NCBI GenBank assembly: GCA_024228935.1
Contig: JAAESX010000134.1
Span: 1-64,000, forward strand
Source of the DNA: Pseudomonadota bacterium
GTDB taxonomy: Bacteria > Myxococcota_A > UBA796 > CAJQPC01
Reading direction: 5' to 3'
Length of the DNA: 64,000 bases
The position numbers and the translations under genes are program-made. Under the pieces are notes generated by a model. It was not told the origin of the DNA, searched no databases, and worked only from the letters and a program-made list of their open reading frames with translations. Shown here one piece after another: positions 25,310 through 34,243 of the stretch. Within the stretch, counting starts at the first letter, position 1. Every line of letters begins with the position of its first letter.

Positions 25310-26009
25310 GCCGACCGGCGACCGGACCTTCGAGGACAAGGCCCCCGACGAGTACGTCCACCCCGATCTGAACCCCTACCTGAAGCTCCACCGGAGCTGG
25401 GGGCGTCCGGTCCTCACGGCGGACCAGGCGGCGGATCAGCGCGGACGGTGGCACGAAGAGTTCGGGCGCAAGGCCCCCTTCCAGGTCGAGATCGGGCCGG
25501 GCAACGGCTTCTTCCTGTCCGGCATGGCGTCGAAGTTCCCCGACCAGAACTGGCTCGGCGTCGAGATCCGGTTCAAGCGCGTCATCCTCACGGCGAAGAA
25601 GCTGCGAGCCGCCGACGCGGAGTCCCAGGCGCGGGTCTGCCGGTACGACGCGAACGCGCTCGACGAGCTGTTCGGCCCGGGCGAGATCGACACGCTCTAC
25701 ATCAACCACCCGGATCCGTGGCCCAAGGACCGACACGCGAAGAACCGGCTCCTGGGCCCGAAGTTCCTGGACCGCATCGCGCCGCTGCTGGCCTCGGGTG
25801 CGGAGATCCGGCTGAAGACGGACCACCTCATCAACGTCGAGGCGCTCATCGAGGCCGCGACGGGACACGACGCGTACAGCGTGCTCGGGCGCTGCGACGA
25901 CGTCAGCGGACTGGGCGCGCCCTGGGGCGAGGACGTCCGCACGAACTACCAGCGCAAGTTCGATGAGAAGGGCGAGCCCGTCTACGGCGTCTGGGTCCGG
26001 CGAGCCTGA
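25299..26009 (+). CDS. trmB: tRNA (guanine-N7-)-methyltransferase
   Basis: TrmB makes m7G46 in tRNA. The 236-residue protein shows the SAM site VEIGPGNGFFL, GVEIRFKRVILTA, and the family signature YINHPDPWPKDRH, followed by LKTDH. The start overlaps moaE by 11 bases. The N-terminal ~50 residues (DEYVHPDLNPYLKLHR) are longer than in E. coli, which is common outside the gammaproteobacteria. Confidence 0.93.
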   Translation: MPSEPTGDRTFEDKAPDEYVHPDLNPYLKLHRSWGRPVLTADQAADQRGRWHEEFGRKAPFQVEIGPGNGFFLSGMASKFPDQNWLGVEIRFKRVILTAKKLRAADAESQARVCRYDANALDELFGPGEIDTLYINHPDPWPKDRHAKNRLLGPKFLDRIAPLLASGAEIRLKTDHLINVEALIEAATGHDAYSVLGRCDDVSGLGAPWGEDVRTNYQRKFDEKGEPVYGVWVRRA

Positions 26010-26118
26010 CAGGATTTCCCACGCCGACGCTCGCGGGCCCTCCCGCTGAACGGATGTCGGGGAACCCGGCGAGAACCCCCGTCGAACACCTGGCATGAGC
26101 CTTGCTCAGGGACCACGC

Positions 26119-26125
26119 GGGAGGT
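26119..26125 (+). promoter_or_regulatory. Strong ribosome binding site of the PDZ gene
   Basis: GGGAGGT lies just before ATG at 26129. It fixes the start in a frame that begins with a good signal peptide but is not the frame of the downstream PDZ domain, which is the main evidence for a frameshift in this gene. Confidence 0.75.
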
Positions 26126-26128
26126 CCC

Positions 26129-26706
26129 ATGCGTACTCGTCTCGCCGCGGCCATCGGAACTGGAATGCTGCTCGCCGCACCCCTGGGTCTCTGGGGACCC
26201 TGGCTTCGTGGACCGAGGCCCTCGCCAGCACCTGGATCGCCCACGAGGGCCAGACCCTCGGCTATGGCATCGGGGACGCGCTGGAGCCCGGCGTCGAGGT
26301 GCTCGCCACCTCGCCGGGTGAGGTCGTCCTGGACCTGGGGAGCCGCCTGGCCATCCTGCACCTCGAGGACCAGCCCGTTGCGCCCGGCCACAAGGACGTC
26401 CGCCGCGAGGATCTGGAGTCGGTGATGCGGGAGCCGTCGAAGGCGGACCTGCGGACGGGTCTCCGACAGCACAAGAACGAGACCGGCGAGGTCGACGGGT
26501 TCGAGCTCACCCGCGTCGTCGCTGGGAGCACGCTCGAGGAGCTGGGGCTGCAGAAGGGCGACGTCGTCCAACGCGTCAACGGGCAACCCATCCGCAGTCA
26601 GGCGGAAGCGCTCGGCGTCCTCCAGGACAACTGGGACGTGTCCGAGGTCGAGGTCGATCTGACGCGCGAGGGCGCTGAGCTACTGCTCACCTTCGACGTC
26701 CACTGA
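26129..26706 (+). pseudogene. Exported PDZ-domain protein, frameshifted
   Basis: From the ATG at 26129 the frame encodes a signal peptide (MRTRLAAAIGTGMLLAAPLG), then loses family-like sequence within about 20 codons. The -1 frame picks up a coherent protein from about 26205 (TLASWTEALASTWIAHEGQTLGYG) to the stop at 26706. It includes a C-terminal PDZ domain (FELTRVVAGSTLEELGLQKGDVVQRVNGQPI), similar to GspC-type secretion PDZ domains. One base is missing relative to an intact gene, probably in the C- or G-runs at 26180-26196. Causes could be an assembly error, a recent mutation or programmed frameshifting. The end overlaps the convergent flippase-like gene by 27 bases. Confidence 0.7.
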
Positions 26707-27795
26707 GCCCGCTGCCGCGTCCGGCGCGGGGTCCTTCTTGCGCCGCCCGACCGCCCAGAGCATCAGCTCCCACCAGCCCTCGCTCTCCCGGCGGAAGAAC
26801 CACCACGCGGTCAGCGCCTGGACGAAGTAGGTCCAGTAGTGGAGCACCAGCGTGTACGCGAGCGCCTTGCTGTCGAGGTCCCCGCCGTGCACTCCGAAGA
26901 CTGCGAGCGCGCCCCGACCGGCGGCCTCGTAGACGCCCACGAAGCCAGGAGGCGCCGGGGCCATCGTGCCGAGCATGATGAGCACCATCACGCCCAGGCC
27001 CTCGAGGTACTGGATGGCGTCGGCGAACCCGAACGCCGCCGCCAGCGCGGTGTACAGGAACGCGCTGCCCGCCCAGGTGGCCGCGGTCAGGGCGACCAGG
27101 GCCGCGAGCCGCGTCGGGCTCCGCACGCTCTCGAGCCCCTGGACGAAGCTCTCGGCGAACTTCAGCGCGGCCAGGCCGAGCCGGTCGAGCCAGCCCCAGG
27201 AGATGCGCGCGGTGATGAAGACGTGGATGGCCTTCGAGGTCTTCAGCACCCACTGCCCGAAGAACAGCAGTGAGAGCACGATGACCAGCAACGGCAGCAG
27301 CAGCGTCGTGCCGACGGTGGTCCCCAGGTCGGTCACGTCCCAGGCCCGGCCCGCGAGCTCGATGGTGTGCGAGGGCAGGTCGGCGAACGTCATCACCAGC
27401 GCCAGGATGACGAGCGTGGCGGTGAGATCGAGCAGGCGCTCGACGAAGGTCAGGCCGAACCCCGCCCCCATCGGCAGCCCCTCCTTCCGCATCAGCAGGT
27501 AGGGCCGGACGACCTCGCCCAGCCGAGCCGGGAAGGTGTTGATGCACAGGAACCCCATGCAGAGGATGCCGAGGTTCGTCCAGTACGTCGTCGTCGGGAC
27601 GAGTGCCTTGACCATGATCTGCTGCCGCCAGGCGCGGATGGCCTGCTGGTAGAGGAAGATCAGCGCGACCGGGATGAGCCACAGCGGGTTCATCTGCGCG
27701 AGCGCGCCTCGCACGTCGTCCACGGGGACGCCCCAGAACGCCAGCGCCAGGAGCGCCACGCCGACCACGACGCCGATCAGCACCTTCTTGATCAT
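26680..27795 (-). CDS. LPG-synthase-type transmembrane protein (UPF0104 flippase-like)
   Basis: This 371-residue inner-membrane protein has eight or more hydrophobic spans. Family signatures are NTFPARLGEVVRPYLLMRKEGLP, ERLLDLTATLVILAL and the late APAPPGFVGVYEAAGRGALAVFGV. The lysylphosphatidylglycerol-synthase transmembrane family includes glycolipid or isoprenoid-phosphate flippases and the membrane half of MprF; no MprF catalytic half is present. Substrate unknown. Its start overlaps (ATGA) the stop of the upstream surface-protein gene. Confidence 0.85.
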   Translation of the reverse strand: MIKKVLIGVVVGVALLALAFWGVPVDDVRGALAQMNPLWLIPVALIFLYQQAIRAWRQQIMVKALVPTTTYWTNLGILCMGFLCINTFPARLGEVVRPYLLMRKEGLPMGAGFGLTFVERLLDLTATLVILALVMTFADLPSHTIELAGRAWDVTDLGTTVGTTLLLPLLVIVLSLLFFGQWVLKTSKAIHVFITARISWGWLDRLGLAALKFAESFVQGLESVRSPTRLAALVALTAATWAGSAFLYTALAAAFGFADAIQYLEGLGVMVLIMLGTMAPAPPGFVGVYEAAGRGALAVFGVHGGDLDSKALAYTLVLHYWTYFVQALTAWWFFRRESEGWWELMLWAVGRRKKDPAPDAAAGSVDVEGEQ

Positions 27796-29492
27796 CGGCG
27801 CCTCCGAACCAGGAGGAGCCCCAGAAACGCGAACCCCCCGGCGCCGGTGCCACCGTCACAGCCCCCCCGGCAGCCCACCGTGTCGTTGGGGTTGGTCCCG
27901 TCCAGGTACTCGGTCAGGTTCGCGACCCCGTCCTGGTCCTTGTCCTCGGCGGCGTCGTTGCGGCCGACGTGCAGGCCGTGCCGGTCCTCCCAGCCGTCGC
28001 CCATGCCGTCGTGGTCGCTGTCGATGGGCATGACGAAGTCGACGTCCTCGACCACCTCTCCGGCCGCGACGGCGATGGTGCTGGCCCGGCGGGCATCGAC
28101 CGTGCCGGCCCAGTAGACCGAGACGTGGTCCGGGTCGTTCAGGCAGTACTGCCCTTGGAACACCTCGACCTCCCAGTCCGCCGCGCTCAGACCGCGCAGC
28201 TCGTAGGTCCCATCCTCGGCCGTCTTCGTGAGCCCCGGGTCCAGCTCGCCCGAGGTCGCGTACACGGTGGCTCCGTAGACCGGGGCCCCCTGCTCGTCGG
28301 TGACAGTGCCGCGGAACGCCGCCGCCTCCTGCGGCTCGATGAGGACCGGGTAGCTGTCGGTCCCGTACTCGACGTCGAACCAGCGGCGCTCTCCGTCCGC
28401 GTCGCGGGCGTAGTCCTCGAGGTAGCCCTCGGGTTCCGCGTAGACGAAGAGGCTGTAGCTCCCCTCGTGCAGCCGGCCGATGCGGAACGCGCCGTCTTCC
28501 TCGACCTGCGCGCCGATGCCCACGGTGCCGGCGTCGTTGAAGGCGAGCAGCGTGATGCCCGAGGCATCGCCCTCGACCTCGACCAGCCCCACCAGCGCGG
28601 CCTCGTCCTCGAGGAACAACGTCAGATCCTCGACCACCTCGTCCTCGACGACGGCCAGCGCCTGCATGGGTCGGTCGTCATCTGGCCAGTAGGTCAGCGA
28701 CCAGCCCTCGCGAGAGGCCCACGCGATGAGGTCGCCTTCGGGCACGCCCTCGGCTTGGAAGCCCCCGTCGGCGTCCGAGACGGTCGAGACCACCTGCCCC
28801 CCCGAGTAGAGATGGACCGAAGCGCCGACCACCGGTCCGTCGCTCCCGTCGAGCCACCCCGAGACAGTCACCCCGTCCAGCAGCTCGATGGGGTCCGCCT
28901 CGGTCGTCATGCCGCGCTGGACCCGGAACAGCGTGGCCTCGGTCGAGGAGATCACGCCCGGCACGTACTGGTCGGGGTGGCCCGGCTGCTCGACCCGCAC
29001 GGTGTAGTCGGCGGCCTCGGACGACGCGGAGTCCAGCCCCTCACAGGCGTAGACCCCGTCGCTGTCGGTCGTCGTCGCGACCTCGTCCCGCGCCCGGGTG
29101 CTCTCGCCCCGACAGCGCACGATCGCGCCAGCCACGGGCTCGCCACCGGAAGCGACCACGCCGCTGAGCACCCCGCCTTCGGGCAGCATCACATCGACCT
29201 CGTCCTGTCCCGGGTCGACCAGAGCCGCGTCGCAGTAGTCCCAGGCGCCGACGTGGTACCGCTCGACGTGGTTCTGCCCGAGCGGGACGAAGCGGACGCG
29301 GTAGCGCCGGTCGTCGGGGACCTCGAGCGACCAGGTGCCGTCCTCGGAGCTGGTGCCGACCGTGCTGGCGAGCTGGGTGTCGTACGCGACGACGGTGACA
29401 CCGGCCAGGGGCGCGCCGTCAGGTCCCGTCACCACCCCGGACAGCATCCCGGCCAGCGCTGTGCTCGAAAGCCACATCGGCATCGAACGCAT
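27792..29492 (-). CDS. Carboxypeptidase-regulatory-like surface protein with MYXO-CTERM-like tail
   Basis: Starting at ATG 29492 the product is 566 residues with a short signal (MRSMPMWLSSTALAG). It is built from repeated carboxypeptidase-regulatory-like (CarboxypepD_reg) beta domains, each with a G-x-V-x-x-x-x-G-x-P-x-x-G-A pattern (MLSGVVTGPDGAPLAGVTV, AFRGTVTDEQGAPVYGATV). A calcium-binding, thrombospondin-3/EF-hand-like segment follows (DSDHDGMGDGWEDR, DKDQDGVANLTEYLDG). The end is Cys-Gly-rich, hydrophobic, then RRRR. Start choice is uncertain: ATGs at 29483 and 29477 are alternatives. It overlaps the upstream membrane-protein gene by 74 bases. Confidence 0.82.
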   Translation of the reverse strand: MRSMPMWLSSTALAGMLSGVVTGPDGAPLAGVTVVAYDTQLASTVGTSSEDGTWSLEVPDDRRYRVRFVPLGQNHVERYHVGAWDYCDAALVDPGQDEVDVMLPEGGVLSGVVASGGEPVAGAIVRCRGESTRARDEVATTTDSDGVYACEGLDSASSEAADYTVRVEQPGHPDQYVPGVISSTEATLFRVQRGMTTEADPIELLDGVTVSGWLDGSDGPVVGASVHLYSGGQVVSTVSDADGGFQAEGVPEGDLIAWASREGWSLTYWPDDDRPMQALAVVEDEVVEDLTLFLEDEAALVGLVEVEGDASGITLLAFNDAGTVGIGAQVEEDGAFRIGRLHEGSYSLFVYAEPEGYLEDYARDADGERRWFDVEYGTDSYPVLIEPQEAAAFRGTVTDEQGAPVYGATVYATSGELDPGLTKTAEDGTYELRGLSAADWEVEVFQGQYCLNDPDHVSVYWAGTVDARRASTIAVAAGEVVEDVDFVMPIDSDHDGMGDGWEDRHGLHVGRNDAAEDKDQDGVANLTEYLDGTNPNDTVGCRGGCDGGTGAGGFAFLGLLLVRRRR

Positions 29493-30318
29493 CGTACTCG
29501 GGCCCGAGGAGCTGGGCGGTACTGCCGGCGTCGAGCGTGGCGAGGCGCTGACGTGCGAGCCACCCCCGCGCCGGAGCCGAGCCCCCCAGGTACAGCCAGC
29601 GGGTGTCCCCACCCCACTCGTGGCGATGCTGCTCTTCGAGCGCCCGGAGGCCGTCCAGATGCGGCCAGCCTGCACCGCACGCCACCAGGTACAGCTCGAC
29701 CCCTGCGGGCGGGCGCTCCGCCAGGGAGAGGAGCTGCTCGACGGGGCGAGCGTCGATGGGTGAGCGAAGCCTCAACGCCGCGGCGATACCCAGCCCTCCG
29801 AGGCCAGCGAGGGCCCAGGAGAGGACCCGCAGGACGGAGTGGACCGGTCCCGCTTCCACGCCGGCCCAGGCGAGCAGCAAGCACGCGCTGGAGACGCCCG
29901 CCGCAGCCCACACGGCCATGCGCACCGCGGTCGCGACGGCGCCGGTGCTGGCCGATCCGTCCACGAACGCGAAGGCGACCACCTTCCGAGGGCCCTCGCC
30001 CACGCGCCCCACGATGTTGTAGGAGCGACGCCTCGGGAGCAGGTGACGGAGCACTCGATGACCGCGCCGCTGGGCCAACGAGGCCAGGACGACGAGGCCC
30101 ACGGCCAGGACGCCGAGCTGCGGCAGTTCGGCCCAGAACAGACCGCTGAGCCCGATCAGCAGGGCGTGCAGCGCCGCATCCGCCAGGGGCCCCGGCCAGG
30201 CCACGAAGCCCTCGACGCGTGGCGCCGCGCCGACCTCGTCGAGCCGATGGCGAACCTGCGCGAGAAGCTCGGGTTCGGTCTGAGGCCCGGAAGGCCCCGG
30301 GATTGCAGCGTCACTCAC
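29419..30318 (-). CDS. Membrane protein with degenerate M28-peptidase-like region
   Basis: This 299-residue protein has four or five probable membrane spans (ALHALLIGLSGLFWAELPQLGVLAVGLVVLASL and two later). Between them RRSYNIVGRVGEGPRKVVAFAFVDGSAS mimics the entry strand of M28 aminopeptidases (NVVGRL...VVLGAHYDS) but lacks the zinc-binding His and Asp. LYLVACGAGWPHLDGLRALEEQ later also resembles that fold. I infer a non-catalytic relative; the assignment is weak. GTG start at 30318. Confidence 0.5.
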   Translation of the reverse strand: MSDAAIPGPSGPQTEPELLAQVRHRLDEVGAAPRVEGFVAWPGPLADAALHALLIGLSGLFWAELPQLGVLAVGLVVLASLAQRRGHRVLRHLLPRRRSYNIVGRVGEGPRKVVAFAFVDGSASTGAVATAVRMAVWAAAGVSSACLLLAWAGVEAGPVHSVLRVLSWALAGLGGLGIAAALRLRSPIDARPVEQLLSLAERPPAGVELYLVACGAGWPHLDGLRALEEQHRHEWGGDTRWLYLGGSAPARGWLARQRLATLDAGSTAQLLGPEYDAFDADVAFEHSAGRDAVRGGDGT

Positions 30319-30362
30319 CGCATCGGGTTAGTCCCCGGCTATCGGCGCGGCAACGCGCTGCC

Positions 30363-30390
30363 TTGTCGGCCACGACCAAACCGGTACAAT
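30363..30390 (+). promoter_or_regulatory. Sigma-70-like promoter upstream of the subtilase-like gene
   Basis: TTGTCG (30363-30368) and TACAAT (30385-30390) are separated by 16 bases in an otherwise GC-rich gap, matching 4/6 and 5/6 of the consensus. It would start transcription near 30397, about 40 bases before the ATG at 30438. Confidence 0.5.
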
Positions 30391-30437
30391 CCCACCTCGG
30401 TCCTCGGACCAAACCCAGCGGGCAGAAGCGGACATAC

Positions 30438-31199
30438 ATGCGGTTCAGGGGCAACGACTACGACGGCGACGGGATCACGATCGCCATCATCGACAGCGGC
30501 GTCGACAAGAACGATCCGCGCCTCAGCGACGTCGAGGTCGACGGCTGGAACATCAGCCTGAGCGCGACCGGACATGCGCTGCTCGGCGCCGAGTTCCACG
30601 ATAACAACGGCCACGGCACGGAGATCGCTGCTGCGGTCCATCGGCTCGCTCCGAAGGCGAAGCTCTTCGCGGTCAAGATCATGGACGCGCGGCTGAAGAC
30701 CTCGGCGGACCTCATGGCCGCCGGGATCGAGACCGCAGGTCGGAACGGTGCCCACGTCATCAACCTGTCCCTCGGTACGCCGAACATGGGCAAGGCTCTG
30801 CTCCTGCGGGATTGCTGCGCCCTGGCCGTCGAGAGCGGCGCGGTCGTCCTCGCCGCGGCCCACCCGAAGGGCGAGCGCGCGTACCCCGCCGACCTCCCCG
30901 AGACCGTCGGCGCGGCCAGTCACCCCGACTGCCCCCTCGAGAAGTTCTACTACTTCGCTCCCCATCGCTTCCCGCGGAAGGAACGGGGCAACCTGACCGG
31001 GAAGTTCCTGGGTCACGGCTACTCGACCAGCGAAGCCGGCGACCAGGGTCCCTACCGCGGCTCCGGAATGGCGACGGCCTGCCTCTCCGCCCGGATGGCG
31101 TGCCTGCGCCAGGCGCTCCCCAAGGAGACGCCCAGCGGTCTCATCGAGACGCTGCGCCAGCTCGCGCTGACCCCGGTGCCTGAGATCGGCTACGGCTGA
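30438..31199 (+). CDS. Subtilisin-like (S8) protein with altered active site
   Basis: From ATG 30438 the 253-residue product is a compact S8 fold without a signal peptide. The Asp motif (ITIAIIDSGVD, Asp19) and the His motif (NNGHGTEIAAAVH, His59) are intact. The nucleophile region reads GSGMATA where subtilisins have GTSMA, so Gly sits where the catalytic Ser should be and a Ser takes the Thr place. The oxyanion Asn (usually AAGN) is His (AAAHPKG). It may be a pseudoprotease or use the shifted Ser. The porin-like gene starts 3 bases after it. Confidence 0.8.
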   Translation: MRFRGNDYDGDGITIAIIDSGVDKNDPRLSDVEVDGWNISLSATGHALLGAEFHDNNGHGTEIAAAVHRLAPKAKLFAVKIMDARLKTSADLMAAGIETAGRNGAHVINLSLGTPNMGKALLLRDCCALAVESGAVVLAAAHPKGERAYPADLPETVGAASHPDCPLEKFYYFAPHRFPRKERGNLTGKFLGHGYSTSEAGDQGPYRGSGMATACLSARMACLRQALPKETPSGLIETLRQLALTPVPEIGYG

Positions 31200-31202
31200 T
31201 CG

Positions 31203-32657
31203 GTGCTCACCGTCCTGCTGGCGTCGACTGCGCTGGCCAGCCCCGCTGAGCTCTACGGCTTCGGAGCACGCGCGATGGGGCGTGGCAACGGCGGCATCTC
31301 CCTGGCCGGAGACGCCGGCTCGGCCCTGCTGAATCCGGCCGCACTCGCCGGCCATGAGAAGTCGCAGGTCCTGGTCGGCTACGCCCTCGTCCGGTTCGAC
31401 TTCGACGACATCCCCCCGCTGTACTGGGACACCAATCAGGACGGCTTGATCGACGACAACGACGCCCCGCTCCAGATGGGCGAGTACGACAAGGGCGACG
31501 GGCTGATGCTCGGCATCCGGCGGCCCATCGGCGCGCGGTTCGGATTCGGGGCCTCGCTCTTCATCCCCCAGAACCGCCTCCTGCGGCTGCAGACCACCGA
31601 TCCGCAGCTGCCCAACTACTTCATGTACCGGAACCGGACGCAGCGGTACGCCCTTGCGCTGGGCTTTGGCGCCGAGCCGGTTCGCAGCCTGAAGGTCGGC
31701 GGCGGGGTGCGGCTTCTCTCCCGATCCGTGCTCGACGTGGCGTTCACAATCGACTCGGTCGTCGCCGGTGACCAGCCTTCGGATGCCGGGGTCGAGGACG
31801 TCGTCTCGCTCGAAGCGCGGGTCCACGACCTGTCCTTCGACCTGAAGCCGTCGGCCGTGCCCGTGTTCGGTCTCCAGTGGGCTCCCGGCGAGCTCATCGA
31901 CCCGCTCGAGGGCCTTGCGCTCGGCTTCGTCTGGCGGAACGAAGGCGCCATCCCGGTCGACGTGAACCTGGACGCACAGCTCAACGCCTCGGCCGAGGAC
32001 ATTGGCGAGCTCGAGCCCGTCTCGCTCGCAGCGCTCGGCGACGTCTACATCAGCATCTACGACCACTACATGCCCATGCAGTTCCAGATGGGCGCGTCGT
32101 GGTCGTTCGAGTCGATCTTCCACACCTACGCCGACGTGAGCTACACGCGCTGGTCAGCGATGCAGCTCAACTCCACCCAGCTGATCAACGCCGAGCTGCA
32201 GGCCACCATGGCGGACCTCGGCGACCTGACCATCGAGAACGGACACGATGTGAGCGGCGTGCAGTTCGAGGACACCTGGAACCTGCACCTGGGGACCGAG
32301 CTGTTCCTGCCCGAGTTCCCCTCCCGCATCGCGCCGGGCTTCAAGAGCTTCAACGTGCGCGGCGGCTTCGGGTACGAGCCCAGCCCCCTGTCGGGCCAGA
32401 CCGGGCAGACCGCGCTCCTGGACGCCGATCGCATGATCTTCGGCATCGGCCTGGGGCTGTCACATCGCTCCATCGCGCCCAGCATCGAAGGGCCCGTTCA
32501 CTGGGACACATTCTTCCAGTACCACACGCTCGCGCGCGGGACGCTGACCCGCCCCGAGCCCGACGAACCCCGCGCGGGTTACGCGGTGGATGGCGCAAGC
32601 ATCCCCATCGGGGGGCGTTTCTTCACCGCTGGCGCGCAGTGCAGCTTCGACTACTGA
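31203..32657 (+). CDS. FadL/OmpP1-like outer-membrane beta-barrel
   Basis: This 484-residue exported protein has an uncharged signal (MLTVLLASTALAS). The mature N-terminus ELYGFGARAMGRGNGGISLAGDAGSALLNPAALAG fits the FadL/TodX/OmpP1 family, whose hatch region allows hydrophobic molecules in. Alternating strands run to the last residue, Tyr, after CSFD. An acidic loop DTNQDGLIDDNDAP looks calcium-binding. It could import the lipids or aromatics that the acyl-CoA dehydrogenase region uses, but the link is only positional. GTG start. Confidence 0.8.
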   Translation: MLTVLLASTALASPAELYGFGARAMGRGNGGISLAGDAGSALLNPAALAGHEKSQVLVGYALVRFDFDDIPPLYWDTNQDGLIDDNDAPLQMGEYDKGDGLMLGIRRPIGARFGFGASLFIPQNRLLRLQTTDPQLPNYFMYRNRTQRYALALGFGAEPVRSLKVGGGVRLLSRSVLDVAFTIDSVVAGDQPSDAGVEDVVSLEARVHDLSFDLKPSAVPVFGLQWAPGELIDPLEGLALGFVWRNEGAIPVDVNLDAQLNASAEDIGELEPVSLAALGDVYISIYDHYMPMQFQMGASWSFESIFHTYADVSYTRWSAMQLNSTQLINAELQATMADLGDLTIENGHDVSGVQFEDTWNLHLGTELFLPEFPSRIAPGFKSFNVRGGFGYEPSPLSGQTGQTALLDADRMIFGIGLGLSHRSIAPSIEGPVHWDTFFQYHTLARGTLTRPEPDEPRAGYAVDGASIPIGGRFFTAGAQCSFDY

Positions 32658-32670
32658 AGCGGAGGACGAG

Positions 32671-34212
32671 ATGTCGGTTCTGAGTGACCAGGCCCGGTGG
32701 GCCGCCTCCGTCACCTTCGACCAGCTCCCCGACGACGTGGTCCAGCGAGCGCGCTTGCAGCACCTGTCGATCGCCGGCGCCGTGCGGTTCTCGTCGGCGA
32801 CGCCCCTGGGCGCCCAGCTCCTCGGGAGCTCCCGCGGCAAGGAGCGCCTGGTCGGGAGCCCCAAGAAGACCAACAAGCGCGCCGCCCTGCGCTTCCACGC
32901 CGGCATGGCCGCAGCGTGGGACCACCAGGACCACATCCTGTGGGGTCCCGTCGGCCCGGGAAGTGTCTGCGCCACCTGGTCCGAGGCCTCGGGCCACACG
33001 CTCGGCGAGCTGCTGACCGCCACCGTCGTCGCCAACGAGATCAGCGCTCGGCTCGGCGCCTCCGGCCTCCTCGCGCCCGGCAGCGGTCTCGGCTGGGGCG
33101 GACTCCAGGCTGTCGCCGCGGCCGCCGCCACCGCCAAGCTCCGGGGACTGGACGCGACCCGCTTCGCTCACGCCCTGGCCCTGTCGCTCGCCGGCAGCAG
33201 CGCCGCCGCGCTCACCGGACTCGCTCGCAGTCCCCTCACCCGCGCCCTCGCTTCCGCCGAGCCCGTCGTGGCCGGCGTCGAGGCCGTGGACCTGGCGCAG
33301 GCCGGAGGCACCGGTCCGCTCGACCTCCTCGACGGCGACGGCTGGCAGAAGGCACTGGGGTGCCCCGTGCCGCTGCACGCTGCGTTCTCCGGGCTCGGAA
33401 CGACCTGGCTCACGCGCACCATCGCGTACTCGCTCACGCCAGGCTGTCTGCACCACAAGGTCGCCTTCCAGGCCCTCGTCGAGATCCTCGACCGGCACAT
33501 GCGAGCCGCCGACAAGCGCCTCCGTCCAGACCAGTGGACCGAGTGCGTCATCCGCGTCCCCTGGCCGACCTGGTCCATGGAGCACATGTCGGGCGTGGGC
33601 GCAGACAGCTTCAGCTGGAGCCTGAAGTCGGCGTACGCCGCGTATGCCCTGACGCACGAGCTCGGTGCCACCGAGGTCGATCCTGCCTTCTGGGCGGACC
33701 GCCGCGACGACCTGCGCGAGCTGATGGGCAAGATCCGGGTCGAGCACGCCTGGGAGCACAGCGCCACCGCTCTGACCTCCCTGTTCGAGCTCGGAGGACC
33801 GCTCCTCTCCGGCGTCGGTCTCCCCCAGCTCAAGCACGCCATGGGTGCGTTCAAGACGACGCTTCCGGCTCCCGATGCGCCCCACGCCACGGACCTCATG
33901 GCCCTCGCAAAGGCACGCCCCGACAAGCTGCTCGGCGGCCTCGGACGCCACGCTGGAGACCTCAGCAGCTTCGACACCTCGGCCTGGCGCTACGTGCTGC
34001 CGATCGACGTGAAGATCCACACGACCCGCGGCGGGTTCTGGCCCGAGCGGCGCGACACCCTCGAGGGAGCGCCCGGCTGGGACCACGCCAACACGGTCGA
34101 GCGCGTGCAGGAGAAGTTCGCCGCGGGCGACGCCGACCGGGTCTCCCGGTCCGCGCTCTTGCTGGTGTCCGATGGGTCGAGCGACGCTTCGGAATTCGTC
34201 GCCGCCCTGTAG
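32671..34212 (+). CDS. MmgE/PrpD family protein
   Basis: The ATG at 32671 follows a GGAGG ribosome site (513 residues). The fold family includes 2-methylcitrate dehydratase (PrpD), aconitate decarboxylase and MmgE. Family features visible are AALRFHAGMAAAWDHQDHILWG, LLTATVVANEISARLG, RGLDATRFAHALALSLAGSS and PGCLHHKVAFQALVEI. The typical hDhDD segment is reduced to WDHQDH, so the substrate probably differs from methylcitrate. No prp genes are nearby. Confidence 0.85.
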   Translation: MSVLSDQARWAASVTFDQLPDDVVQRARLQHLSIAGAVRFSSATPLGAQLLGSSRGKERLVGSPKKTNKRAALRFHAGMAAAWDHQDHILWGPVGPGSVCATWSEASGHTLGELLTATVVANEISARLGASGLLAPGSGLGWGGLQAVAAAAATAKLRGLDATRFAHALALSLAGSSAAALTGLARSPLTRALASAEPVVAGVEAVDLAQAGGTGPLDLLDGDGWQKALGCPVPLHAAFSGLGTTWLTRTIAYSLTPGCLHHKVAFQALVEILDRHMRAADKRLRPDQWTECVIRVPWPTWSMEHMSGVGADSFSWSLKSAYAAYALTHELGATEVDPAFWADRRDDLRELMGKIRVEHAWEHSATALTSLFELGGPLLSGVGLPQLKHAMGAFKTTLPAPDAPHATDLMALAKARPDKLLGGLGRHAGDLSSFDTSAWRYVLPIDVKIHTTRGGFWPERRDTLEGAPGWDHANTVERVQEKFAAGDADRVSRSALLLVSDGSSDASEFVAAL

Positions 34213-34243
34213 TCGTATTAGCAGGGCGTCTTTGGAGGCCTGC

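Noticed and set aside
26095..26204. Start of the PDZ gene at 26095 without a frameshift
   Set aside because: This N-terminus is Arg/Ser-rich with no signal peptide and no good ribosome site, while the ATG at 26129 has both a strong site and a signal peptide.
34172..34243. Upstream start for the zinc-ribbon-like protein
   Set aside because: It lies inside the MmgE/PrpD gene and lacks the GGAGG site found before the ATG at 34244.
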